64,000 nt of DNA from Oenococcus sp. UCMA 16435 (GTDB taxonomy: Bacteria; Bacillota; Bacilli; Lactobacillales; Lactobacillaceae), in assembly GCA_004010835.2 (NCBI GenBank), contig CP030868.2:1798001-1862000 (forward strand), written 5' to 3'. How positions within the stretch are numbered: position 1 is the stretch's first letter; each line of letters starts with the position of its first letter. A program made the position numbers and the translations under genes. Below the pieces are notes generated by a model that saw only the letters and a list, made by a program, of their open reading frames with translations, had not been told where the DNA came from and did not search any database. Of the stretch, positions 36,472 through 44,109 are shown piece after piece.

Positions 36472-38118
36472 ATGTCGGATTTTGCAAATAAAGTCGTTTA
36501 TCAAGTTTATCCAAAATCATTTAAAGATAGTAATAATGATGGCGTTGGTGATTTGCAAGGAATCATTGAAAATTTACCGTATTTAGCCAAATTAGGTATT
36601 GATTATTTGTGGCTTAACCCGATTTTTCCTTCTCCACAACGTGATAATGGATATGATATCAGCGATTACCGTACAATTGATCCAATTTTTGGAACAATGG
36701 ACGATTTTAAGGAACTTGTTTCCAAAGCGGCCGAACTTAAGATCAGTATCATGATGGACATGGTGTTTAATCACACTTCGATAGCTCATCGATGGTTTCA
36801 AAGAGCCTTGGCCGGCGATAAAAAATATCAGGATTACTATATTATTAGGCCAAAAAAAACCGACGGTTCAGCTCCAACCAACTGGCAGTCTAAATTTGGC
36901 GGCAGCGCTTGGGCTTCGTTTGGGAATAGCAACTTGGATTATTTGCATCTATATGATATTTCTCAAGCAGATCTGAACTGGCGAAATCCGGAAGTTGTTT
37001 CCGAGTTAAATGATATTTTAAAATTTTGGCTGAATAAAGGAGTAAAAGCTTTTCGTTTTGATGTAATCAATGTAATCGGTAAAGATCAGCAATTATTAGA
37101 CGACCCGACCGGTGGAGACGGCAAGCCTATGTATACCGACAAACCGATCGTTCATGATTACTTGCAGAACATGTATCAAGATGTTTTTGCAAAGGAACAG
37201 GAGATCGTAACAGTTGGCGAACTTAGCTCAACAACAGTCGAGAATGCAATCGAATATACAGCGCCAAACCGTCACGAACTATCAATGGCTTTTACTTTTC
37301 ATCACTTGAAAGTGGACTATCAAAATGGTGATAAATGGACTAAGATGCCCTATGATTTTCAAAAGTTGCGTCAAGTTCTTCATCAGTGGGGAAAAGGATT
37401 ATCCGATGGAAATGGGTGGCCGGCTTGGTTTTGGAATAACCACGACCAACCACGTGCAATCAATCGCTTTATTTCCAATCCAAAATATTACTGCTTGGGA
37501 GCAGAAATGTTGGCAGCTGTCGTTCATTTGAATCGGGGCACGCCTTATATATACATGGGTGAAGAAATCGGTATGACCAATCCTGATTTCAAATCTATTG
37601 ATAGTTACGTTGATGTAGAATCTCATAATGCTTATGAAAAATTGCTGCAAAAGGGCATTTCGGTTAGTGAGGCCTTTGAAATCATCAAAAGCAAGTCGCG
37701 TGATAATTCTAGAATCCCGATGCAGTGGAATTCAGAAAAATATGCCGGTTTTTCGCAACACAAACCATGGTTGGCTAATGGAAATTATAAAGATATTAAT
37801 GTAGCAAAGGATTTAACTGATCCAAATGGTTTGTTTCATTTCTATCAACGACTTATTTCATTAAGAAAACAGGAAAAGGTTATTTCCAAAGGAGATTATC
37901 AACCGGTTTTTGATGATATTCCCGAAGTAATTGCTTTTAAACGCCAATTCCAGGGACAATCGCTGCTTGTTATCAATCATTTTGGCGAAAAAGAAATTGC
38001 TTTGTCATTACCGTTGGAAACTCTTACTGGAAAAATTATATTATCGAATTATTCGGATGCAAAAATCGCCGAACGAATAATTCTCAGGCCGTATGAAACG
38101 CTCGCAATTAAATATTAA
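36472..38118 (+). CDS. treA: Trehalose-6-phosphate hydrolase (alpha,alpha-phosphotrehalase, GH13)
   Basis: About 548 residues. The GH13 regions are MDMVFNHTS, AFRFDVINVI (nucleophile Asp), VGELSS (acid/base Glu) and WNNHDQPR. The N-terminal VVYQVYPKSFKDSNNDGVGD is characteristic of TreA/TreC rather than maltase. It splits trehalose-6-phosphate to glucose and glucose-6-phosphate in the cytosol. ATG 36472 is chosen because AGGAAGG lies five bases before it; ATG 36457 is possible. It is followed by a terminator and the convergent treR. Confidence 0.9.
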   Translation: MSDFANKVVYQVYPKSFKDSNNDGVGDLQGIIENLPYLAKLGIDYLWLNPIFPSPQRDNGYDISDYRTIDPIFGTMDDFKELVSKAAELKISIMMDMVFNHTSIAHRWFQRALAGDKKYQDYYIIRPKKTDGSAPTNWQSKFGGSAWASFGNSNLDYLHLYDISQADLNWRNPEVVSELNDILKFWLNKGVKAFRFDVINVIGKDQQLLDDPTGGDGKPMYTDKPIVHDYLQNMYQDVFAKEQEIVTVGELSSTTVENAIEYTAPNRHELSMAFTFHHLKVDYQNGDKWTKMPYDFQKLRQVLHQWGKGLSDGNGWPAWFWNNHDQPRAINRFISNPKYYCLGAEMLAAVVHLNRGTPYIYMGEEIGMTNPDFKSIDSYVDVESHNAYEKLLQKGISVSEAFEIIKSKSRDNSRIPMQWNSEKYAGFSQHKPWLANGNYKDINVAKDLTDPNGLFHFYQRLISLRKQEKVISKGDYQPVFDDIPEVIAFKRQFQGQSLLVINHFGEKEIALSLPLETLTGKIILSNYSDAKIAERIILRPYETLAIKY

Positions 38119-38122
38119 AAGC

Positions 38123-38150
38123 AAACCCGGTTTCAACAAAGCGGGTTTTT
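38123..38150 (+). terminator. Terminator of the trehalose operon
   Basis: AAACCCG (38123-38129) and CGGGTTT (38142-38148) with a following T-run, just after the phosphotrehalase stop. Confidence 0.83.
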
Positions 38151-38151
38151 A

Positions 38152-38874
38152 TTATCTTTTTTGACGCCGAGAAAATTCATTAAATTGAAATTTGTCAGGA
38201 CGATGTCTGCTGATTGTGTGCTGAAAATAAGTTGTATCAGCTAAATGGACGCGACTTTCAATTTGGATTAAACGATTTTCTCGTTCGGGAAGATTGGGCA
38301 TTAGCAAACGGTCTCTCTCAGTTACTAATTCAGCCGTAACTGATTTTTCAGCATAGGAAATAGAGAGTCCTTCTTTATTTTCCAAATATTCATAGATCGA
38401 GCCACCGGCAATTTTGACTGTTAGGTTATGAATCACGCTCCGATCGAAATAATCCTCGTCGATGACACTGGCCAAGCCGTTAATATAACGAACACGAATA
38501 ACATGATATAACCTGGCTTTGATCGGAAAACCAGTTTTTTGGTGATTCATAGCTGTTGACTGCAGTTTCTCAAATAGCACCACTTTTGTGTTTGCATCCA
38601 ATCCTTGGACTTGTTTTAGTTCTTGAAAACTGGTTAAACCGGAAATCGGAAAGTTGATTAAGCTGTGTTGCAGCACCTGTGAACCGCGACCATGCTGTTT
38701 TTGAATAAAACCGTCTTCCTCCAGATGCGATAAAGCTTTGCGCACGGTATCTCGAGAACAAGAAAATTGATCGGCTATTTTTGCTTCACTTGGCAAAAAA
38801 GAATTGGCGGGATACTTTTCTTGAATGATGTCTGTTTTGAATTGTTGATAAATTTCAATATAGCGTGCTGTCAT
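38152..38874 (-). CDS. treR: GntR family regulator, TreR-like
   Basis: 240 residues. The N-terminal GntR winged helix (LPSEAKIADQFSCSRDTVRK, then ALSHLEEDGFIQKQHGRGS) is followed by a UTRA ligand domain (residues ~85-235) as in HutC/TreR repressors. Its place opposite the trehalose genes and the TTGTACGTACAA operator support TreR, which senses trehalose-6-phosphate. It has its own TATAAT box (complement of 38916-38921) with a cre site overlapping the -35 region. Confidence 0.88.
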   Translation of the reverse strand: MTARYIEIYQQFKTDIIQEKYPANSFLPSEAKIADQFSCSRDTVRKALSHLEEDGFIQKQHGRGSQVLQHSLINFPISGLTSFQELKQVQGLDANTKVVLFEKLQSTAMNHQKTGFPIKARLYHVIRVRYINGLASVIDEDYFDRSVIHNLTVKIAGGSIYEYLENKEGLSISYAEKSVTAELVTERDRLLMPNLPERENRLIQIESRVHLADTTYFQHTISRHRPDKFQFNEFSRRQKR

Positions 38875-38927
38875 ATGGGATTTCGTATTTCATTAAGAAC
38901 TATAATTGCTGCACCCCATTATACTTG

Positions 38928-38942
38928 AAAACGTTTTTCAAA
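38928..38942 (-). promoter_or_regulatory. cre-like site in the treR promoter
   Basis: TGAAAACGTTTTTCA matches the cre consensus (TGWAANCGNTNWCA type), in the -35 region of treR. Confidence 0.6.
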
Positions 38943-39186
38943 GATTTATCGCGGGCAGAACAGGCAAATCACATAACATTCAATTTAGGCGGCTAACAAG
39001 GGTTTTAAAACTTTTTTGCTTTTAAAATTGTTTAATTTGGAATTTTGACACTGATGTTTGGCATAATTAGAATTAAAGCTTTCAACTTAGATATAGTAAA
39101 AAAGAGGACCAATTTTAACTAAAATCATTAAATTTATACTTCAAAATTTTTCCAACGAATTTTTAAGAGAAACATCATTTATATTC

Positions 39187-39714
39187 TTGATCATCATCGT
39201 ATTTGTTTTCATCGCTTTTTCATTCAATCGGTTACCGGTATTCAAGGGAAGACTGCTCGTCAAAAACGGTAAAATATCGAAAAGACGTTTGAATGGTGAC
39301 GATAAAGGAGAGGCAAACTACATAAGGGTTGTTTTGAAAAAGGAAAAGGGTGTTCCAATTCTTTTTGATAGACTCTATTTAATTGTCGATCCAAGATTGG
39401 AAAGCAAAAAAATAATTCCAAAAAATAAAATAGCTTTAAATATCAGGACACTTCTTATTGAAGGCGAACGTTTCAACAAGACTGGTAATAAAATAGTTTA
39501 TTTTCCGTTTTCATTAGATGGTTTGGATAGCTTTTTTGTGGATATCGGCTTTTCAACGGTTAGGAAATCTATTTCAACAAAGTTTTCTAGTTTAGACTAT
39601 TCAAAAACAAACTTTGTTTTTATAGCTCGTTTAGTCACTGGAGAAATAATTTATTCTAATAAATTCAAAATTAATATTGATAAACGTTTGCTATATTCTA
39701 TGTTTGAAAGTTAA
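39187..39714 (+). CDS. Hypothetical membrane-anchored protein
   Basis: About 175 residues from TTG 39187. One N-terminal TM helix (FLIIIVFVFIAFSF) precedes a basic beta-rich domain of about 150 residues. I recognise no family. The frame stays open back to 39100, and an AAGAGGA site (39102-39108) lies upstream, but no ATG, GTG or TTG follows it before 39187. An ATT at 39112 or 39127, or a lost start codon, are alternatives. The protein may thus be about 20 to 25 residues longer. Confidence 0.58.
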   Translation: MIIIVFVFIAFSFNRLPVFKGRLLVKNGKISKRRLNGDDKGEANYIRVVLKKEKGVPILFDRLYLIVDPRLESKKIIPKNKIALNIRTLLIEGERFNKTGNKIVYFPFSLDGLDSFFVDIGFSTVRKSISTKFSSLDYSKTNFVFIARLVTGEIIYSNKFKINIDKRLLYSMFES

Positions 39715-39854
39715 TAGATCTGCGAAATTTCAGATACTTATCAAAACTAACACAGATTTAAAAAAACAATAAAAATTAAAAAAGATGAAACAATTTCAAT
39801 CTCAAATAATTATCGTTGAATAAAAAGTATCAAGCATGCTTAAAATGCCTGCTT

Positions 39855-40019
39855 TTAGGACATATTGTCTAAGTCTTTTTTAAACATTCTCACAAGTTCC
39901 ATTATGTCGTTTTCTCTTGTCGATTCGATTGAATCATATTTTTGTTGAAAGTTAGAATTGAGATTCATCAATGCAATTGCAAGTTCGATCGCACGATCCA
40001 GGTTTATATTTTTGTCCAT
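39855..40019 (-). CDS. Small conserved-looking protein (54 residues)
   Basis: The frame ATG 40019 to TAA 39855 encodes MDKNINLDRAIELAIALMNL, then NSNFQQKYDS, and an acidic/basic helical tail ending FKKDLDNMS. The composition is that of a real helical protein, and a hairpin with a weak T-run (near 39832-39853) ends the unit on the minus strand. The ribosome site is weak. Function unknown. Confidence 0.5.
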   Translation of the reverse strand: MDKNINLDRAIELAIALMNLNSNFQQKYDSIESTRENDIMELVRMFKKDLDNMS

Positions 40020-40217
40020 TCAACACCCGTTCTCTTTTTTTCGCTAATTATTCATAAGTTCAATTATGAAGTATTTCTCGTTAATAATTTTATTTATCTT
40101 TGAGCAACAAACATAGCAACTTTAATTTTAACCAATATAAATTATTTTATTAAGAAAAATAAAAATATTTAAATAAATATCATTCACAATCTATCTTTAG
40201 ATCATGAATATTTCTTT

Positions 40218-40257
40218 GTGATATATTTATCACGGATAATACAGATAGCATTATCCG
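40218..40257 (+). promoter_or_regulatory. Two adjacent palindromes upstream of the Fe-ADH gene
   Basis: GTGATA-TATT-TATCAC (40218-40233) and CGGATAAT-N9-ATTATCCG (40233-40257) touch each other about 25 bases before the ADH start. The first resembles Rex sites but its spacing (8 instead of 6 between GTGA and TCAC) does not fit. They may be operators; the second could also form an RNA hairpin in the leader. Confidence 0.42.
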
Positions 40258-40281
40258 AACTAGAAAGAAGGATTCAGAAAT

Positions 40282-41454
40282 ATGGCAGAGCGTGCATATG
40301 ATTTTTTGATGCCCAGTGTTAATTTCTTTGGTCCGGGAGTCATTTCAAAAATTGGCGAACGTGCAAAGATGCTGGGAATGAATAAACCAGTTATTGTAAC
40401 TGATAAGTTTCTTGAGAATTTGGAGAATGGTGCTGTTGCTCAAACGCTGGCTTCTTTAAAAAAAGCTGGTGTCGATTATGTGGTTTATAACGGAGTCGAG
40501 CCAAATCCAAAAATTCATAATATTAAAGAAGTTAAGAAATTATATGAAAAAGAGGGTGCTGATTCAATTATTACGGTTGGCGGTGGATCAGCCCATGATA
40601 CCGGAAAAGGTGCCGGCATCATTATGACAAACGGTGATGATATTACAAAATTAGCCGGAATCGAAACCTTGAAAAATCCACTACCACCCTTGATTGCTGT
40701 TAACACAACTGCCGGGACCGGTTCGGAGTTAACCCGGCATGCAGTTATCACCAATGAAGAGACCCATTTAAAGTTCGTTGTGGTTTCGTGGAGAAATATT
40801 CCTCTTGTGTCGTTTAACGATCCAACGTTAATGTTGGATATTCCAAAAGGATTAACGGCTGCAACGGGGATGGATGCTTTTGTCCAAGCAATTGAGCCTT
40901 ATGTTTCAGTTGACCATAATCCAATCACTGATTCGCAATGTATTCAGGCAATTAAATTAATTGAAGGTAGTTTGCGCGAAGCCGTTGCTAATGGTCACAA
41001 TCTTGAAGCTCGAACCAAAATGGTTGAAGCGGAGATGCTGGCGGGAATGGCTTTTAATAATGCCAATCTTGGTTATGTACACGCAATGGCTCATCAGCTA
41101 GGCGGCCAATACGATGCACCACATGGAGTTTGCTGTGCTTTGCTGCTTCCCTATGCTGAAGAATACAATCTAATTGCAGATCCAGAACGTTTTGCGGAGT
41201 TGGCACGGATTATGGGCGAAAATACTCATGGTTTGTCAACCAGAGATGCCGCTGAACTATCAATTAAGGCAATGAAACAGCTATCCGAAGACGTTGGAAT
41301 ACCACATTCGATTAAAGATATCGGTGCAAAACCCGAAGATTTTGCTTTAATGGCAGAAAATGCTTTAAAAGATGGCAATGCATTCTCCAATCCACGTAAA
41401 GGTACTAAAGAGGATATCGTTAAAATATTCCAAGAAGCTTATGATGCAAAATGA
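40282..41454 (+). CDS. Iron-type (group III) alcohol dehydrogenase, one metal ligand replaced
   Basis: A 390-residue member of the Fe-ADH family with the NAD motif GGGSAHDTGKGAG, TTAGTGSE, and a C-terminal helical domain. The metal ligands expected are Asp, His, His, His. Here they are Asp198, Gln202 (in DAFVQAIEPYVS, where the family has DALTHAIE), His267 (with His271 near) and His281. The His-to-Gln change may alter metal binding. The likely role is aldehyde/alcohol redox balance (for example 1,3-propanediol or butanediol-type substrates); the substrate is not certain. AGAAAGAAGG precedes the ATG. Confidence 0.88.
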   Translation: MAERAYDFLMPSVNFFGPGVISKIGERAKMLGMNKPVIVTDKFLENLENGAVAQTLASLKKAGVDYVVYNGVEPNPKIHNIKEVKKLYEKEGADSIITVGGGSAHDTGKGAGIIMTNGDDITKLAGIETLKNPLPPLIAVNTTAGTGSELTRHAVITNEETHLKFVVVSWRNIPLVSFNDPTLMLDIPKGLTAATGMDAFVQAIEPYVSVDHNPITDSQCIQAIKLIEGSLREAVANGHNLEARTKMVEAEMLAGMAFNNANLGYVHAMAHQLGGQYDAPHGVCCALLLPYAEEYNLIADPERFAELARIMGENTHGLSTRDAAELSIKAMKQLSEDVGIPHSIKDIGAKPEDFALMAENALKDGNAFSNPRKGTKEDIVKIFQEAYDAK

Positions 41455-41579
41455 ATAAATTAGCTTCACAAAGATCATTGCTTTTTATAGTATGGTCTCT
41501 TTTTCTTAATGTCGTATACGATTCGATAATAAAAAAATTGGCTTTGATTTAAAGATTAATGAAAACGAATATATAAGAT

Positions 41580-41680
41580 AAAAAAACTCCTGATCCAAGT
41601 AATCAGGAGTTGTAATTAGTTACAATCCAATAAGAGTATTAATATAACTACGATCTTTATCATCAATAGTAGCTATTTAA
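41580..41680 (-). ncRNA. Candidate small RNA on the minus strand
   Basis: AACTCCTGAT/ATCAGGAGTT (41585-41611) is followed by a T-run only on the minus strand, so it terminates leftward transcription, yet no minus-strand gene lies to its right. A possible minus promoter (TTGATG, 18 bp, TATTTT) would start near 41680, and a hairpin AGCTAC/GTAGTT comes directly after it. The design is like the other candidates. Confidence 0.33.
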
Positions 41681-41730
41681 AATAGAGAATTACAAATTCA
41701 AACATCAAGTAATTTGAAATCGAAAGAAGA

Positions 41731-41774
41731 TGTAAGCAACATTGTTGTATGCGCTTACATTTATGTATTATAAT
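41731..41774 (+). promoter_or_regulatory. Split-cre inverted-repeat promoter, copy 1
   Basis: TGTAAGC (41731-41737) and GCTTACA (41753-41759) are the halves of a perfect cre-like palindrome separated by 15 bases (AACATTGTTGTATGC). The promoter TTGTAT (41745-41750), 18 bp, TATAAT (41769-41774) overlaps it. Copy 2 at 42900 has the same halves, the same 15-base gap and the same distance to its -10 box. Confidence 0.6.
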
Positions 41775-41780
41775 AAATTT

Positions 41781-41870
41781 CGGCGTTGATAACAACGTTC
41801 TTGTATAAGTTCTTCTCCTAAAATTTATTTTTTTAAAAAATAGCAGCCTTTAACAAGGCTGTTTTTGTTT
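41781..41870 (+). ncRNA. Candidate small RNA from the copy-1 promoter
   Basis: Transcription from TATAAT 41769 would begin near 41781. CGTTG/CAACG (41783-41797) forms a hairpin at once, and CAGCCTT-TAAC-AAGGCTG (41844-41861) plus TTTTTG terminates it after about 85 bases. There is no ribosome site with a usable frame. Confidence 0.45.
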
Positions 41871-42002
41871 TCTGTAAATGAACTTGATAAAATTCATTTT
41901 TGACATATTTGTTTCTTACTGGATATTTTCCGATGAAAACATTGATATTAAAATCATCGAAATTTTATTAGTAATTTTTTTGTTTAACGTTATATAATTT
42001 AT

Positions 42003-42180
42003 ATAGGCATCAAATTGATTGATGCCTGCAACGAAGAAGCTACCAAGTATATTTTTTAACACTTTTTAATCATCATATTTTTAAACATCAGGTATTTTGG
42101 TTATTAGTATATTTTTCAACTAATACATTTCATGGATTCGGGATGCCAACTTCAATCGTGAGCTGGTGTCTTTTTATTTA
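42003..42180 (+). ncRNA. Candidate small RNA with strong 5' hairpin
   Basis: A TATAAT box (41993-41998) is followed by the perfect hairpin AGGCATCAA-ATTGA-TTGATGCCT (42005-42027), about 115 AT-rich bases, and a terminator (GATGCCAACT with AGCTGGTGTC, near 42141-42171, one mismatch and two G-U pairs, then TTTTTATTT). No coding frame with a ribosome site is present. Confidence 0.42.
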
Positions 42181-42372
42181 AGAATTAATGTTTATAGCCA
42201 CTACATAGATTGATTATTAAGTATTAAAAATCATATGGGCCTTCATTTGCTATCAGCTTTGTCAATTAATTAATAATTATTCAAGAACAAAGTAATTTAC
42301 GATTCAGTTTTATGATTGATTTTATATATGTATATTTATTTTTTGTATAATTATTAAGATTATTTTTTTCCA

Positions 42373-42636
42373 ATGAAAATTAAAGTATTAAAAAGAAGTT
42401 TCAAATATAGTTTTTTTATTGTCACACTATTAATGATTTTAGATGCGTCGCGGCACCTGTTATTTGATTACGATGAAATACAGGATACATACACCTTGCT
42501 ACTAAAAAATAACGATGTTTGGGTCTTTATTGTTTCGATCATTTCTCTCTATTTGCTTCTTATTTTACTTGCAACTGTCATGATTTATCTTTTTTTCGAT
42601 TTCACTCACAAACTGTTATTCAGAAGGTCTCGCTAG
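42373..42636 (+). CDS. Small membrane protein with two TM helices (87 residues)
   Basis: MKIKVLKRSFKYSFFIVTLL begins a first TM helix (residues ~11-30). A charged loop follows, then a second helix (~50-75, VFIVSIISLYLLLILLATVM) and a basic tail. There is no recognised family. A TATAAT box lies at 42346-42351, but no ribosome site precedes ATG 42373. It stands alone among candidate RNAs. Confidence 0.55.
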   Translation: MKIKVLKRSFKYSFFIVTLLMILDASRHLLFDYDEIQDTYTLLLKNNDVWVFIVSIISLYLLLILLATVMIYLFFDFTHKLLFRRSR

Positions 42637-42899
42637 GAATTTAGATTTTTTGTTAACTAAAAGCATTTCGCGTTTCTAGTGAATAAATCCGCATAGACAA
42701 AGGCTGGTTGGCCAAGCCGGTTTTTATCAAGGAATTTCTCTTTCAATAATATTTATATTGTCTACTAATATTTGTTTATAAGTTAGGGATAGATGTTTGC
42801 AAACAATTATTCACGTATTTTTGAGTCAAAAAAATACCCCCGAAACGAGGGTATAAACGTTTTTTGATGTAAACATAAAAAATCGAAAGTGTAAACTAT
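42637..42899. other. Intergenic stretch with a minus-strand terminator
   Basis: ATACCC/GGGTAT (42834-42854) is followed by a T-run only on the minus strand, so it would stop leftward transcripts starting near the copy-2 inverted repeat. AGGCTGG...CCAAGCCGG around 42700 may terminate the small membrane-protein gene. Confidence 0.5.
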
Positions 42900-42943
42900 T
42901 GTAAGCAACATCGTTGGATGCGCTTACGTCCAATAATTATAAT
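42900..42943 (+). promoter_or_regulatory. Split-cre inverted-repeat promoter, copy 2
   Basis: TGTAAGC (42900-42906), a 15-base gap (AACATCGTTGGATGC), GCTTAC (42922-42927), then ten bases to TATAAT (42938-42943). TTGGAT (42914-42919) is 18 bp from the -10 box. Spacing is identical to copy 1, and 26 of the first 28 bases match. Confidence 0.6.
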
Positions 42944-42949
42944 AATTTC

Positions 42950-43080
42950 AATTGCATATTACAATGCCAAATAATTAAACTATTTTTCTTTAGACAAAAA
43001 TTAATTTTTAATTTTCACGGCATTATTGATCTGATTTTTGGCAATGAAAATAGGACTCTTAGGCACGAGCTCTTTTTTTG
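42950..43080 (+). ncRNA. Candidate small RNA from the copy-2 promoter
   Basis: The segment downstream of copy 2 contains no supported gene for 320 bases. A weak hairpin (GACTC with GAGcTC) followed by seven T near 43052-43077 could end a transcript of about 130 bases. This is weaker than the copy-1 case. Confidence 0.3.
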
Positions 43081-43274
43081 TGTGATCTATTAAATTATTT
43101 GATATCAAAGGTTTTTAGACAATTTGTTCTTCAAATTTTTTTTATAAAAAGTTCAATTTTATCGAAGACAACAAAATAATTTTAAAAAAATACTTAACGA
43201 TTTCTTTTAATATTTTTTTAATTGGTAGAAGCTTGTAGTAGCCTATTTAATTAGAAAGAACGGTTCGGCAAATT

Positions 43275-43892
43275 ATGGGTAAATTAAAAAAAATATTTTC
43301 ATGGATTTTTCCAATAACAATTGGTTTACTACTTGCCTTTGTTATTCACTCTTTTTTTCTAGTTCCAGTTAAAGTCGATGGCGACTCAATGTTGAATAAC
43401 CTTCAAAACGGCCAAAGGGTTTGGGCTTTTAAGCTGGCAAAAATACATCGTGGTTCTGTAATTATTTTCAATGCAAAAAAGGAAGACCCTGGAATTAAAG
43501 CTGGGGAGAAATATTATGTCAAACGCGTAATTGGTGTACCGGGAGATCGAATTAAAGCTTCTAATGGAAATATCTATGTTAATGGCAAAAAGATATCTCA
43601 AACATATATTTCTCGCTACAATCGGACCACGGGAACCGGTAACTGGGACCTGTCATATCTGTCATCCGGAAAATCGACTTTTGTTTCCGGAAAATCTCAT
43701 TGGATTGATGGAAAAGCTATTAAAGTGCCAAAAAATAATTATTTTGTCTTGGGAGACAATCGATCGGTTTCCGAAGACAGCAGGTACTTTGGTTTTGTCA
43801 AGAAAGCACACGTTCTTGGCGTTGCAAAGATTTTCCCTTGGGATGAAAAGTCTAAAGAAGTTAACGATGTTTGGAAGAGCTTTTTTAATTAA
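43275..43892 (+). CDS. lepB: Type I signal peptidase
   Basis: 205 residues with one N-terminal TM helix (~10-30). The motifs are DGDSMLNNL (box B with the catalytic Ser), YYVKRVIGVPGDR (box D with the catalytic Lys) and GDNRSVSEDSR (box E). The enzyme removes signal peptides on the outer face of the membrane. The ribosome site is weak (GAAAGAACGG). It is monocistronic, before the kdsA pair. Confidence 0.94.
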   Translation: MGKLKKIFSWIFPITIGLLLAFVIHSFFLVPVKVDGDSMLNNLQNGQRVWAFKLAKIHRGSVIIFNAKKEDPGIKAGEKYYVKRVIGVPGDRIKASNGNIYVNGKKISQTYISRYNRTTGTGNWDLSYLSSGKSTFVSGKSHWIDGKAIKVPKNNYFVLGDNRSVSEDSRYFGFVKKAHVLGVAKIFPWDEKSKEVNDVWKSFFN

Positions 43893-44109
43893 AAAACGCT
43901 TACTATAAGTTTGTTTACGCTATTAAGGAATGTTCTCTGAGTTTTTGATTCGATTAAATCTTTCGTGAAATCTTATAGTAATTTTGGTAATTTTCATTTA
44001 ATCTTCTTTTTGTATACTTAAAAGAAGCTGACAATTTCATACTGTTTTTCATTTTCCTTCAAATTGAGGGAAAGACCATCTTTTTAAATTTCATTCTAAG
44101 GAGAAGTTT

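Noticed and set aside
40218..40233. Rex operator before the Fe-ADH gene
   Set aside because: The spacing between GTGA and TCAC is eight bases; Rex sites need six. It is listed only as a palindrome.
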